Part shown: piece by piece, positions 35,201 to 48,410 of the stretch | How positions within the stretch are numbered: position 1 is the first letter of the stretch | Layout: each line of letters begins with the position of its first letter | Assembly: GCA_009193035.1 (NCBI GenBank) | Contig: SWDT01000748.1 | Coordinates: 1 to 64,000, forward strand | Reading direction: 5' to 3' | DNA: 64,000 nucleotides | DNA from: Halicephalobus mephisto | Taxonomy: Eukaryota > Nematoda > Chromadorea > Rhabditida > Panagrolaimidae | Translations under genes and position numbers: made by a program | Notes under the pieces: model-generated | The model's database searches: none | Told to the model about the DNA's origin: nothing | Seen by the model: the letters and a program-made list of their open reading frames with translations, nothing else

Positions 35201-37909
35201 TGAGTAAATGACAGATGACCCAGGGATCAGAAAAAAGGAAAAACTGTCTTTGGATATTTTCAAAAAATTTTCACACATTTAAAAAAAATTAACAATTTTC
35301 AAAAATTTTTTAAAAAAATTTAATATTTTTTTGGAAAAATTAAAAAAAAAATTTTATTGGAAAAATTTTAAAAAAGTTTAATTTTTTTTTTGAAAAATCT
35401 TAGAAATTCAAAAAAAATTAATTTTTTGGAAAATTTTAAAAAAAAATTTAATAATTTTTTAAACATTTTTGAAGAAATGAATTTTTTTAATTTAATAACT
35501 TTTTAGAAAAGTAGAATTTTAAAAATTAATTTTTTTGGATGAAATAAAAAATGAAAATTTTTTTATTATTTTTAAAATTAAAAATAATTTTTTTGGAAAT
35601 TATTTTTTCTAAATTTTCTAAAAAGATCAAAAGTAAAAAATTGTTTTTTGAACTTTTTCGAAGAAAATCAGGGATAAAAGAATGACTCTCTTTGGAAGTA
35701 ATTAAGGATAAAGAAATGACTAGCTTTTACATTTCATTTTTGAGGAAGCCGAAAAGAAAAAAATGATTACGTTTTGGAATTTTTGAGGAAATTAAGAAAA
35801 ATTAAATGAAAGTTTTTTACACTTTTTCGAAAATTAAAAATAAATTTTAAATTTCGAAAATTTAAAAAAAAAAATAAATTTTAAAAATTATAAATTTCGA
35901 AAATTTAAAAAAAAATAAATTTAAAAAATTTAAAATTTTGAAAAATAAAAAAAAATTTAAAAATAAGAAAATTATTTTTTAGACATTTTATACAAATTTT
36001 TTATTTTTATTCAAATTTCAAAAATTTTTATTTTTATTAAAAAAATTTTAAAAATTATTTAAAAATTTAAAGTAAAATTTATTTTTAAAAATTTTAAAAT
36101 TATTTGAAAATTTAAAATTTAAAAAAGGAAAAACTGTTTTTTTTTAAGTTTTTTATAGGAACTACAAAATTATCGACATTTAATTTTGTTTAAAATTAAT
36201 TTTTCTAAAATGGCTTTGTACTTTTCTGGATACTGTTCAATATTTATAATTAGTCCAATGAATGGCGTTTTTGATTAAAAAAAATTTTGCAAAATCGGAG
36301 GCGTAAAATTGACAACTGTCCCAAAGTTGTTTTAAAAAATTTAAGTTGATCTATGAGTTTTTCATTTTGATTCAATGCCACAAGGAAGTCTGGGAAATTT
36401 TCGAAATAAACTAATTTAAAAAATAAAAAAAATAAATTTTCATAATTTAAATTTTTTAAATTAAATAAAAAAAATAAAAAAGTAAAGTTTTCATAATTTA
36501 AATTTTTAAATTAAATAAAAAATAAAAAAAATAAATTTTCATAATTTAAATTTTTAAATTAAATAAAAAATAAAAAAGTAAAATTTTCATAATTTAAATT
36601 TTTATAATTTAATAAAAAAATAAATTTTACAGCAATTTCGAAAATTTTAGAAAAAAAAATAAATTGAAAAAATCTGAAATTTCCAAAGAAAATTAGAATT
36701 TTTCAAAAATTTAAATAAAAAAGAAAATTAAAAAATATTAAAATTTTGTAGTTTTTATTGATTATCTTACTCAAAAAACAGATTCTCAATGAACATTTGA
36801 AAAATTTTAAAACAAAAAAATTCGTTAAAAAAAAATAATTCTTATTAAAAAATAAAAAAAATAATATCTTTCAAAAAAAATAATTTTCGTTAAAAAATAA
36901 AAAAAATAATTTTTGTCAAAAATTTAAAAAAATAAAAAAAATAATTTTTGTTAAAAAATAAAAAAAAAATAATTTTTATTAAAAATTTAAAAAAAAAATA
37001 ATTTTTGTTAAAAATTAAAAAAACAAACCTGGATGTCTCCAGAAAATCGGACAATAAGATAATAAAGAAATCCAAAAAAAAGCCACGAAAAAAGAAATCC
37101 TCCGCCGAAGAGGACGAGGATGGATCTCCAGCTGTTCTCGATTATCAGGTGGAACCAATTCCTAAAAAAATTCTCAACTAAATTGTTTTTTAAAATTACA
37201 GAAAAATCTTAAAAAATTAAAAATTTTCAAAAATTAAAGAATTTAAATATTTCAGAAATTAAAAAATTTTATTTTTTTAAAAGTTCTAAAATTTAAATTT
37301 TTTAAAATTTAAAGAATTTTATTTTTTTTCCAGAAATTTCAAAATTTAAATTTTCCAAAATTAAAGAATTTAAATTTTTCAGAAATTTTAAAATTTAATT
37401 TTTTTCAGAAATTGAAGAATTTAAATTTTCCAAAATTAAAGAATTTTAATTTTCCACAATTGAAGAATTTAAATTTTTCAGAAATTTTAAAATTTTATTT
37501 TTCAAACATTAAAGAATTTAAAGTTTCCAAAATTAAAGAATTTAAATTTTCCAAAATTGAAGAATTTTAATTTTTCAGAAATTTTAAAATTTTATTTTTT
37601 TCAGAAATAGAACCAAACAGACCTGATAGCTAACCTGTACATGTTTCTGTAATGATGTGGCAGATGGATCGGCTGGATCAAGCAATCTCCGTCTTTGGAG
37701 ACTAATCGAGGTCTGTATGCCCTCGGGGCAGATGCTACACTCCCTCTGGCGTTCGATAAAGCTGTTGTTCCAAATACCGTCTTATTGGAGTCCTTGATGG
37801 ATCCATTTGCAAGATGATGATTTGTCCGATTTCCAGAATAGGTACTACCCCCGTTGGCCTGGATTTCATTATCGAGCAAAGGGGGCGATTCCTCGTCCAC
37901 CAGGGCCAT
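26249..37909 (-). CDS. irk: inward-rectifier potassium channel (Kir/IRK)
   Basis: Two-helix plasma-membrane K+ channel subunit with a cytosolic immunoglobulin-like gate. Seven phase-matched exons: 37909-37635, 37161-37029, 34949-34885, 30351-30033, 27913-27834, 27610-27431, 26450-26249; 417 residues. Features: N-terminal RPRLVSKDGDCL about 75; TM1 GGFLFSWLFFGFLYYLIV about 110-130; pore with selectivity motif TIGYG about 165; TM2 FIVLCVQLIVGVLLQTMLAG about 183-203; PIP2-binding RPKKR; cytosolic motifs FSRIAVIGPIDEHDKRPALM, GYDSGWDRVLLLWPVIIRHV, GIVEATGMTFQARTSFLPNE; acidic/His-rich tail. The TM2 site that is Asp in strong rectifiers reads Gln (LLQTM). Introns of 4.5, 2.1 and 2.1 kb are full of repeats. 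Upstream frame stays open to an acceptor near 37977, so more 5' exons may exist. Which of the worm irk paralogues it matches is not known. Confidence 0.92.
26570..27110. repeat. imperfect tandem repeat in channel intron 6
   Basis: Five or so copies of a 90-130 nt unit with TTTTCTACCGTAATCTAAAA and TTCTAGAATCTTCTATTTTT. Continues in degraded form to about 27380. Confidence 0.75.
28010..28235. repeat. 121-nt direct duplication in channel intron 4
   Basis: Two copies of a segment including AATAATTGGCATCCAGATCC, CTCTTTGCCAAAAATCCAAA and TTCACATTTTGCCAAAATTC. They lie 121 nt apart. Confidence 0.88.
28960..29375. repeat. about 40-nt tandem repeat in channel intron 4
   Basis: About ten copies of a unit mixing CAAAGTTGACGATCAGATTT and CGAAATCAGACTTAGAAGTC. 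Order variants alternate, indicating several rounds of unequal exchange. Confidence 0.88.
30400..30610 (-). other. coding-like islet inside channel intron 3
   Basis: An open frame on the minus strand includes KWAAFLVTPEFDEFDEFLVL and FTPCGLIALARGNGDVEKVT. The opposite strand is also open over about 60 codons. Composition is clearly less AT-rich than the rest of the intron. No clean splice sites to the channel exons; exon 3 joins exon 4 in phase without it. It could be an exon fragment of a nested or dead gene. Confidence 0.3.
30690..34290. repeat. 3.6-kb degenerate tandem array in channel intron 3
   Basis: Dozens of imperfect units, 55-145 nt, each with a core like GGTCTCAACTGGAAAATTCC followed by a near-complementary AATCAGGACCATTTTT or GTTGAGACAATTTTT. 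At 30.95-31.3 kb the period is about 125-145 nt, and later about 110 nt. The inverted halves mean each unit could form a small hairpin. Confidence 0.85.
34290..36990. other. low-complexity A/T sequence in channel introns
   Basis: Apart from the exon at 34885-34949 this is almost pure A/T sequence. It includes a 45-50 nt repeat with TTTTCATAATTTAAATTTTT at about 36415-36620. No other feature seen. Confidence 0.7.
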
Positions 37910-38499
37910 CGATCGGGGTCCTATCCGTGGAGCCAAATTTGTCAATTCCAGAAGTTTGAGGAAATCCAAAAAACCCTAAAAAAAATTTCTTAAAAACTAA
38001 AAAAAAATAAAAAATAAAAAATCCAAAAACTTTATTCAAAAAAACCTTCAAAAATCCATAAAAAAATAAAAATAAAAAAATTTATTCAAAAAAAGAAAAA
38101 AATAATTTTAAAAAATTCGGAAAAAATTTATTAAAAAAAATAATTTTTAAAGTTTTTTATTTTTTTTTTATATTTAAAATTTTATTTTTATAAAGTCTTG
38201 GAAAGAAATTTTTCAAGAAAAAGTGGCAGGTAAAAGAACAAGACGACCTTCTGGACAAGTGCCGGAGGCAGTTTTCTGACTCCGCCCCTTTTTTGGCAAG
38301 AACACAAGTAACAGAGCCGAAAATACGAACACAAAAAATAAAACCCCAATGTGAAAATTGAATTAAATAAAATGGAAAATCAATTTCTCCAAGACAAAAC
38401 TAATAATCTCGGGAAGGAATTCCGATATTTGATTTTAAAAAAAATAAAATCACAGCCATGTAAAAAAAAATAAATTTTTTCACAAATTCATCCCGGCAC

Positions 38500-39375
38500 G
38501 AATTTTAAAGTTTTTAAAATTTAAAACTCAAATTTTTCAAAGTATACTGTAAAGTTAAAAAAAATAACATTTTTACAAAATTGTCTCAACACAAATTTTT
38601 TAATTTTTTAATTTTTTAAAACTCGAATTTTTCAAAGTATACTGTAAAATAAAAAAAAATTCTTAGAAATTTTCTGGAATTTTTCAAAGTATACTGTAAA
38701 GTTAAAAAAAATAACATTTTTACAAAATTGTCTCAACACAAATTTTTTAATTTTTTAATTTTTTAAAACTCGAATTTTTTAAAGTATACTGTAAAATAAA
38801 AAAAAATTCTTAGAAATTTTCTGGAATTTTTCAAAGTATACTGTAAAGTTAAAAAAAATAACATTTTTACAAAATTGTCTCAACACAAATTTTTTAATTT
38901 TTTAAAACTCGAATTTTTCAAAGTATACTGTAAAATAAAAAAAAATTCTTAGAAATTTTCTGGAATTTTTCAAAGTACACTGTAAAGTTAAAAAATAAAA
39001 TTTTTCCACAAAATTGTCTCAACACGAATTTTAAAATTTTTTAAAACTCGAATTTTTCAAAGTATACTGTAAAATAAAAAAAAAATTCTTAGAAATTTTC
39101 TGGAATCTTTTAAATTTCAAAATTTTCGAAGTATACTGTAAAGTTGAAAAAATAAAATTTTTACAAAATTGTCTCAACACGAATTTTGAAGTTCTTAAAA
39201 TTTAAAATTCGAATTTTTCGAAGTATACTGTAAGATTAAAAAAAAGTAAATTTTTACAAAATTGTCTCAACACAAATTTTTTAATTTTTTAAAATTTGAA
39301 TTTTTCACAGTATACTGTAAGATTAAAAAAAAGTAAATTTTTCCACAAAATTGTCTCAACACGAATTCTCAGAAT
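38500..39375. repeat. about 140-nt tandem repeat
   Basis: Six to seven copies of a unit with CAAAGTATACTGTAAAGTTA, TTTTTACAAAATTGTCTCAA and CACAAATTTTTTAATTTT. The middle copies (38.5-38.95 kb) are nearly identical. Confidence 0.9.
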
Positions 39376-40729
39376 TTTCTGGAACTTTTTAGAATCCTAT
39401 TTTCGGAATTGCACTGTGTAAAAACTGAAAACGGATTTTTTTAAAGAATTTTTTGACACAAGTCTCCATAGTTTTTGAAAATTTAAAAAATGTTCGAACG
39501 CTTCAGAAATTTTCGCCGGATTCTGAAATTTAATTTTGATTCAATAAAAAAGTTAAAAATGAACTTTAAAAAATATCAAAACAAATTTTTAAAAATTCAA
39601 TAATTTGTGATTTTAAATTTTTCAATTTTTAAAAAATTTCAAAAATTTCAAAAAATTTCAAAAAAATTCTAAATTTCAAAAATTTGAACATTTCTACAGT
39701 ATTCTAAAAAATTTCAGATTTTTATAAAAAATTATATTTTTGAAAATTAAAAAAAATAAAAATTTTTAAAATTCGAAATTTCCATAAATATTCAAAAATC
39801 TGGATAGTGTCCGGAGCGATGGCAAATGTCTGAAAAAAAAATCACTATTCTTTGAAAATAATCAACTTTGAAATTTTTGCACTTTTTTAAAGAAAAATTT
39901 TTATTTTTTGAATTGAACATTTAGTACTTAATTATACCTCAGATTTCCGAAGATTTTTACAATTTTTCGGAATTTTAAAATTCTCCGAAGAAGGAAACTC
40001 AAAAATGCCAGAGGAAAAAAAATTTCGACTCAATTTTACTCAAGTAAAAATTCCGAAACAAATTTTATTTTAGTATATTTGACATATCCCTAATCCAAAA
40101 TCCAATTTTTGAAGAATTTTCCAGTTAATCCGTAAAATTAAATTTTTTATTTTTTAAAAGTTAAAAATTCTTTGATTTTTTAAAATTTAAATTTTTTATT
40201 TTTAAATTTTTATTTTTTTTTTTTATTTTTTTTTAATTTTCAAAATTGTTTAATTTTTCTATTTTTTTAATTTTTTTAAATTTTTAATATTTTTTATTTT
40301 TTTTAATTTTCCTATTTTTTGATTTTTTTAAAAATTATTAAACGTTGAAATTATAAAAATTAAACTTATTTAAAAATTATTAAATTTAGAAAAAATGAAA
40401 AAAACGAACATTTTAAAAAAGATAAAATTTCTATTTTTACACGTGATATATGAAATTTTATATTTTTTAAAACTAATTTTTGTTTGGAAAATATTCGGTA
40501 AATACAAATAATGGGGTCCTCAGAGGTACGTGGGAGGAGGAAAATAGGATACATGGATCTTAAAAGATATTTTTGGAAATTCATGTTTGTTAAATTTTGA
40601 CACATGATATACGAAATTTTACACATTTTCCTAATTTTTTTCCGGAAAATATTTGCCAAAAATCCACAATCGAGTCTGTGGAAGTGTGTGGGACGAGATT
40701 AGAGAAAATCTATGGATCTTAGAAGATAT

Positions 40730-41610
40730 TTTAGAAGATTACGTTTGTTGAATTTTAATGTATATAAAATTTTATATTTTTTAAATTCAATTAATATCAA
40801 AAAAAACATTAAATAAATATGAATAATAAAATCTGTAAAAATGTCCAAAAATAAATAATATATTTTAGAAAATATTTTAAAAAATTACGTTTGTTGAATT
40901 TTAATGTATACAAAATTTTACATTTTTTAATTGATTAATATCCAAAAAAACATCCACCATATATGAATAATAAAATCTATAAAAATGTCCAAAAATAAAT
41001 AATATATTATAAAAAATTACGTTTGTTGAATTTTAGTATATGTAAAATTTTACATTTTTTAATTGATTAAAATTCAAAAAAACATTCACAAACAAAAATA
41101 ATGACGTTTGTAAAGGTATTTTAGAAGACATAAAGTAGGATTTGTGGATCTTAGAAGATATTTTAGAAGATTACGTTTGTTGAATTTCAATGTATACAAA
41201 ATTTTACATTTTTTAATTGATTAAAATTCAAAAAAAACATCAAATAAATATGAATAATAAAGTCTATAAAAATGTCTAAAAATAAATAATATATATTTTA
41301 GAAAATATTTTAAAAAATATTGTAAAAAATTACGTTCGTTGAATTTTAAACTGATATACAAAATTTTATATTTTTTAAATTTAATTAATATTCAAAAAAA
41401 CATCAAATATATATGAATAATAAAGTCTGTAAAAATGTCCAAAAATAAATAATATATATTGTAAAAAATTACCTTTGTTGAATTTTAAACTAATATATAA
41501 AATTTTATATTTTTTAAATTTAATTAATATCCAAAAAAACATTCATCAAATATGAATAATAAAATCTATAAAAATGTCCAAAAATATATTAAATAAGTTA
41601 TAAAACAATT
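40730..41610. repeat. about 115-130 nt tandem repeat
   Basis: Seven imperfect copies with AAAATTACGTTTGTTGAATT, AAAATTTTACATTTTTTAAT and AAAATGTCCAAAAATAAATA. Confidence 0.85.
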
Positions 41611-42084
41611 TACACATATTTCGAAAATTATAAAATAGTTACTTAAAAAGTTATAAAATAATACACAATTTATTTCTAAAAAGTTACATCGACAAAATAC
41701 TCACACGAGATTTATGAAATCTTGCATTTTTTAAATGTTTAAAAAAAATAAACAAATTTTTGAATCTTATGAACTACAAAATAAAATACATTTTTAAAAT
41801 TATTTTAAATATCACAATCGATTTTTTGTTTTAAAAAGTTTAATTTTTAAATAAAAAATTAAAAATATTTTAAATTTTTAAATAAAAAATAAAAAAAATA
41901 TTTTAAATTTTTAAATAAAAAATAAATTTTTTTAATTTATAAAAAATAAAAAACACAAAAATATATTTTAAATTTTTAAATAAAAAATAAAAAATAAAAA
42001 AAAATATTTTAAATTTTTAAATAAAAAATAAGAAAAATAAACTAATTAGTTCCGAACGATTACTTCGCGTGAAAAATATATATT

Positions 42085-42745
42085 AAAACTGTTCTAATTT
42101 ATCTGATGTATTATATTTGATATACTGACATATTGAATAAAATACATCGATATTGTACTTAATGTATGAATATATTAAAACTGCTTTAATGTATTAGATA
42201 TATTATATTTGATATGCCAATATATTGAATAAAATACATCGATATTGTACTTAATGTGTCTGATACATCAAAATCCGTTTAATATATCAGTACACTAAAT
42301 ACAATATATCTACATCAATTTCATATATTTGATATATCAAAATCCGTTTGTAATATATCAATACACTAAATACAATATATCCATACTAACTTCATGTATT
42401 TGATATATCAAAATCCGTTTAATATATCAATACAATATATCCATATCAACTTCATATATCTAACACATCAAAATCCGTTTAATATATCAGTACACTAAAT
42501 ACAATATATCCATGTCAATTTCATGTATTTGATATATCAAAATCCGTTTAATATATCAATACACTAAATACAATATATCTACATCAATTTCATATATTTC
42601 ATGTATTTGATATATCAAAATCCGTTTAATATATCAATACAATATATCCATATCAACTTCATATATCTAACACATCAAAGTCCTTTTAATATATCAATAC
42701 AATAAATACAATACATCCACATTAACTTCATTTACCAATACATCA
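42085..42745. repeat. 60-78 nt tandem repeat
   Basis: Seven or more copies with AAAATCCGTTTAATATATCA and TACACTAAATACAATATATC, preceded by two copies of a longer relative with AATAAAATACATCGATATTG. Related in word use to the array at 22.7 kb. Confidence 0.88.
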
Positions 42746-43319
42746 TGTCCAATATATCTATTTTTTGCTGCAATTAAACTACAATAAATAATGTACAAAA
42801 ATTTTAATTTTTATCCAATTTTCTCACTTCAGAAAATCATCTAACAAAAATAAAAAGCAAATTCTGAATCTGCATCTACTAATTTACAAAATGATCGAAA
42901 ATTTTCTTTAAAATAATACTTCAAAAAAATTCCAACTCGCAATTTTCGAAATTTTTCTTAAAATATTTTTTTAAAACTTTTTTTAAAATATTCAACAGCG
43001 AATTTTGAATTAATTCACGACAAAATACAAAACTAACAATATCTTATTCAAAATTTTTCCGTGACTAATCTTAAATTTAATATATAATTTTTTAAATTTA
43101 ATTATTCGGTTTTAAATATATATTTCGAAATAACGACCAGAGGATTCCGAATGTATATCCGGCAAAATACAAAGTAAATTATAGATTGTTTTAGAAAATT
43201 ACTTAAATTAAAGCTAACTACATGATGTACAAATTTTTTTCAAAAAAATTAAAGGGAAAATTAATTCTAAATTTTTATATCGAAGAATTTAAAAAATTAA
43301 TCGTAAATTAATTTGATTA

Positions 43320-44480
43320 AATTTTAAAACATATATCTTACGTTTTTTAATATATTTTTATCTTTCTGGAAGAATCTTCAATAAAAATAGATTCTGAATC
43401 TAGATTTCATAATCTCTAAAATAATATATATATTGTTTAATAACTATCTATATATTAAAGTTTAACATGAAATATAAAATTTTACATTTCTAAATCCACT
43501 TTCTCCCTCTGGAAGAATAGCTTAAAATATCTACAATAAATTCTGAATCTAGATTTCCTAACCTACAAAATAATATATATATTGTTTCATAATTATCTAT
43601 ATATTAAAGTTCACCATGAAACATCAAATTTCACATTTCTGAATCCACTTTCTCCCTCTGGAAGAGTACTTAGAGAAAATCTACAATAGATTCTGAATCT
43701 AGATTTCATAACCTACAAAATAATATATATATATTGTTTCATAATTATCTATGAATTAAGATTTAACGAATGATGTGTGAAATTTTGCATTTTGAATTTA
43801 CTTTTTTTAGAAGAATACTTAGAAAAACTGAACAATGGATTTTGTATCTACTAACCTACAAAATGAATCATATATTATTTTAGGAAACTAAATCAATAAA
43901 TTTCTAACATAATATGTATAAAATTTTGTATTTTTGAATCTACTTTTCTCGCTTTAGAGAAATATTCAAAAAATATAACTCATTGTTTAATTTTCCTACC
44001 TACTAACCCACAAAACGAGCTAAAATTAGTCTCAAACAACTTTTCAGATAAAATTCTAACACTTAATATATGAAATTTCGTATTTTTTTAAATTTGTTTT
44101 TCTCATTATGGAAGAACACTCAGGGAAACCTAATAATCGATTTTGATTTTTTATCTTCTAACCCACAAAACGAGCTATAATTAGCCTCAAACAACTTTTT
44201 AGATAAAATTCTAACACTTAATATATGAAATTTTGTATTTTTGAATCTACTTTTCTCGCTTTAGAAGAATATTAAAAAAATACAACTCATTGTTTAATTT
44301 TCCTATCTACTAACCTACAAAACGAGCTAAAATTAATCTCAAACAACTTTTCAGATAAAATTCTAACATAAGATGTATGAAATTTTGTATTTTTTAATCT
44401 ACTTTTCTTTCTAGAAAAACCTAAAAAATAATACATTTTGAATTTAAATTTTATAATTTGCAAAATAAAATATAATTTTT
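43320..44480. repeat. about 150-nt tandem repeat
   Basis: Seven or eight imperfect copies with TTCTGAATCTAGATTTCATA, ACCTACAAAATAATATATAT and CCACTTTCTCCCTCTGGAAG. The first three copies are closest to each other. Confidence 0.85.
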
Positions 44481-44739
44481 TCAAAATTTCACTTTTGTTA
44501 AATTTTGTTTTTTTTTAAATTTTAATTTCGGAAGAACGTTTATCAAAAACGAAAAATATATTCTAAATATGTTTATAAAATTTAAAAAATTAAGTGAAAT
44601 TTGTCCAAAAAAAATTTCGATTAAAATTTTTTTTTTAAATTCAAAAAAAAATTTTTAATTTAAAAAACTACAAAATAGAGTACATTAATTTTAAAAGTAT
44701 TTTTTTAACGCAATTCTGACGCAAATTTTCTTTTAAATT

Positions 44740-45500
44740 TCAAATATAATAAATCATAAAAAAGTACAGTATACTTTTTTAAAATTTCAAATATAATAAA
44801 TTTTTAAAATACAGTATATTTTTTTGTTTTTTACATTCTAAAAAAATTCAGATTTTAAAAAGTAAAAAAAACTTCAAATATAATAAATTCTAAAAGTACA
44901 GTATACTTTTTGAAATTTTTTTACATCCTAAAAAAATTTAGATTTTAGAAAATAAAAAAAATAAAATATAACAAAATTCAAAAAATACAGTATACTTTTT
45001 TATATTTTTTACATCCTAAAAAAATTTAGATTTTAAAAAATGAAAAAAAATAAATCCTAAAAATACAGTATACTTTTTTGTTTTTTACATCCTGAGACGA
45101 AAAATTTAGATTTTAAAAAATAAAAAAAAAATAAATATAATAAATCCTAAAAATACAGTATACTTTTTTATATTTTTTTACATTCTGAGACGAAAAATTT
45201 AGATTTTAAAAAATAAAAAAACTTCAAAAATAACAAAATTCAAAAAATACAGTATACTTTTTTAAAATTTCAAATATAATAAATTTTTAAAATACAGTAT
45301 ATTTTTTTGTTTTTTACATCCTAAAAAAAATTAGATTTTAAAAAATAAAAAAAAAATAAATATAATAAATCTTAAAAATACAGTATACTTTTTTATATTT
45401 TTTTACATCCTAAAAAAAATAAATCCTAAAAATACAGTATACTTTTTTGTTTTTTACATCCTGAGACGAAAAATTTAGATTTTAAAAAATAAAAAAGTCT
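44740..45500. repeat. 60-90 nt tandem repeat
   Basis: About ten copies with AAAATACAGTATACTTTTTT and TTTTTACATCCTGAGACGAA, in a background of A runs. Confidence 0.88.
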
Positions 45501-45999
45501 GAATAGACATCCGGTGAATTGCAGTGGATTTTTGGCTTGTTTAACGCCTTCAACCCCCGTAATGTACTCCTTTTTTGGTTTAAATTGGCACTTTTCAATC
45601 AAAAATAAGTTTCCGACTGAATGGATTCACGTAAAAAAGAAAATTGTTACAGAATCTTCCCACGATGTCTCCAGTGGTTTTCGAAGACGGACGACGCATA
45701 TTATCTCAGAAAATTTTTGTTTTTTTTGAATTATTAAAAATTCAAAAAAAGGGAATCTGCAAAATTTGACTCCTTCTGAAGAACAGAGATCAGCACAAAT
45801 GAAATCCAAAACTAAAAACACAAAAAAGATATATCCAGATTTGGGCTTGGATTTCGGCGGATTAGCTATGCCCCATGGTTAATTTCGAAAATTTCAATTC
45901 TAACAGACGTTATCATAGATATGTTTTATAAAAAAAGAGAAATTCGAAATTATTTTAAATGAAAAAATTTTTTGTTTCGAGAATTATTTTTAAATTTTC

Positions 46000-46275
46000 G
46001 TGTCAAAAGTTATCAAAAAAGAAATTTTCGTCTTGAGAATTAGTTTAAAAATTTTTGTTTCGAGAATTATTTTAAAATTTTTCGTCCCGAGAATCTTAAA
46101 AAAAAAATTTTTCGTGTCGAGAATTAGTTTAAAAATTTTCGTGTTAAGAATCTTCGTTTCGAGAATTATTTTAAATTTTTCGTGTCAAAAGTTATCAAAA
46201 AAGAAATTTTCGTGTTAAGAATCTTCAAAAAACTTTCGTTTCAAGAATCATCCAAAATAAATTTTCGTTTCGAAA
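46000..46275. repeat. about 35-nt tandem repeat
   Basis: Eight or so copies of a short unit like TTTTCGTTTCGAGAATTATT with GTGTCAAAAGTTATC variants. The single long frame through it on the plus strand simply reflects the repeat. Confidence 0.75.
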
Positions 46276-46669
46276 ATCATCTTAAAATTTTTTAATTTTG
46301 ACAATATTCAAAAAAATTTTATTTTCCTCGAATTTCGATTAAATTTTTTTCATCGATTTTTATATTTTTTAAAATCGATAAAATAAGCAATACCTATTTT
46401 TATGAAAAATTAAAAATAATTTCAAAATTCTGTGAAATTGAACTAGATAAAAAAAAGTGAAAATTGAAACTCGTTCAGAAGTTCCTGAACGGAAAATCTT
46501 TTTTCTCACAAAGACCCAAAGTCAATATGTCTTTCTAAAACTATTTATTTTTTCTGACTCATTTGACGCAACGGGCACGTGGGAGAAAATCCATGGAAAT
46601 CCAGAAGATTCTAAAGAATAAAAAACACGGTAATCTGTGCCGAAGTCTACAAAGAGGTCTACATCAAAA

Positions 46670-47165
46670 TAAAAATAAAAATTCGCACTTTGTCCGCAAC
46701 TTTCAGACAGGTAGGTAAAAATTAAATTTTTAAAATTCGCACTTTGTGGGCAATGTTCTGGCAGGTTGGTCAAGATATATAAATTTAACTTCATAGAAAT
46801 TTCGAAATAAAAATATAAACTCGCACCTTGCCCGCAACTTTCAGACAGGTAGGTAAAAATTAAATTTTTAAAATTCGCACTTTGCGGGCGATGTTCTGGC
46901 AGGTCGGTCAGGATTTATAAATTTATGTTCATAGAAATTTCGAAATAAAAATATAAACTCGCACTTTGCCCGCAACTTTCAGACAGGTAGGTATAAATTA
47001 AACTTTTTTTAAATTCGCACCTTGCGGGCAATGTTCTGGCAGGTTGGTCAAGATATATAAATTTAACTTCATAGAAATTTCGAAATAAAAATATAAACTC
47101 GCACCTTGCCCGCAACTTTCAGACAAATAGGTATAAATTAAATTTTAAAAAACCCGCACTTTGCT
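46670..47165. repeat. 138-nt dimeric tandem repeat
   Basis: Three and a half copies at 138-140 nt spacing. Each has two related halves: TTTGCCCGCAACTTTCAGAC with AGGTAGGT, and TTTGCGGGCAATGTTCTGGC with AGGTTGGT. This suggests duplication of a half unit before the array grew. Confidence 0.92.
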
Positions 47166-48049
47166 CGCAATATTCGCGGAGGTTGAGTTACTTAATTCTT
47201 ATGTAAAAATTAAATTAAATTTTGATGTCAACCTCTTTCTAAGTTTCGGCACTGGTTAAAAATGAAGAAAAAGTTGAAATGGATCTGAAAATTGTTTTGT
47301 GTTTATTTTTCGAGTAGACTGATTTTCCTGTTTGAAAAATGGCTGAAATCGGAGATTTTAAGTTCTTTTTGGAGTTTTAACACTTCAAGCGATGTAAACA
47401 AATGAAAAAAGAATAAAATTTAACAAAATGAACAAAAAAATTAAAAAATTAAAAAACAATTAAAAATTTTTTAATTTTCTTAAAAAAATTAGAAAAATTT
47501 TAAACATTTTCTAAATTTTATTAAAAAAATTAGAAAATAATTAAAAATTTTATTAAAAAAATTAGAAAACAATTAAAAATTTTAAAATTTTATTAAAAAA
47601 ATTAGAAAAATTTTAAATATTTTTAAAATTTTCTTAAAAAAATTAAAAAACAATTAAAAATTTTTAAATTTTCTTAAAAAAATTAGAAAATTATTTTAAA
47701 AATCTTTAAGATCTTTAAAAATTTTAAAAATTAAAAAAAGTTTTAAAATTTTTTAAATTTAAAAATTTGAAAAAGTTTGAAAAACTTCTTTAAAAAATGA
47801 AAAAATTCGAAAAAAATGAAGATTAAAGGCCTCGAAACGAAAATACAAGGATTAAGTGAAATCAGATGGGATTTGAATTGAGACATAATGAAGATGAAAA
47901 TACAACATACCCCCCGCCATAGAAATTAAAAATAATTTTAAAATTTCAAGCCTGAGGGCGTTCAATATTAAAATTAAAATTTTTTGAAAAAAATTACTTT
48001 AATTTTTGAGAAAAGTGCATTTATTCGAAATAATTTTTCGAAGGAATTT

Positions 48050-48410
48050 ACGACAGCAGGAGAAAATATAAGAAGAAAAATATAAGATGGAAAATATAAG
48101 ATGAAAAAATATAAGACGGAAAAATATAAGATGAAAAAAATAAGAGGAAAAATATTAGAGGAAAAATATAAGATGGAAAAATATAAAATGAAAAAACATA
48201 AGATGAAAAAAAAGAAACAAAAAATATAAGATAAAAAAATATAAGAAGAAAAATATAAAATGAAAAAAATAAGAGGAAAAATATTAGAGGAAAAATATAA
48301 GAAGAAAAATATAAAATGGAAAAATATAAAATGAAAAAATATAAGATGAAAAATATAAGAAACAAAAAATATAAGATAAAAAATATAAGATGGAAAAAAT
48401 ATTAAACCAA
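48050..48410. repeat. purine-rich AAAAATATAAGATG short repeat
   Basis: About 22 copies of a 13-17 nt word such as AAAAATATAAGATGGA, almost free of C and T on the plus strand apart from the TAT core. Confidence 0.92.
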
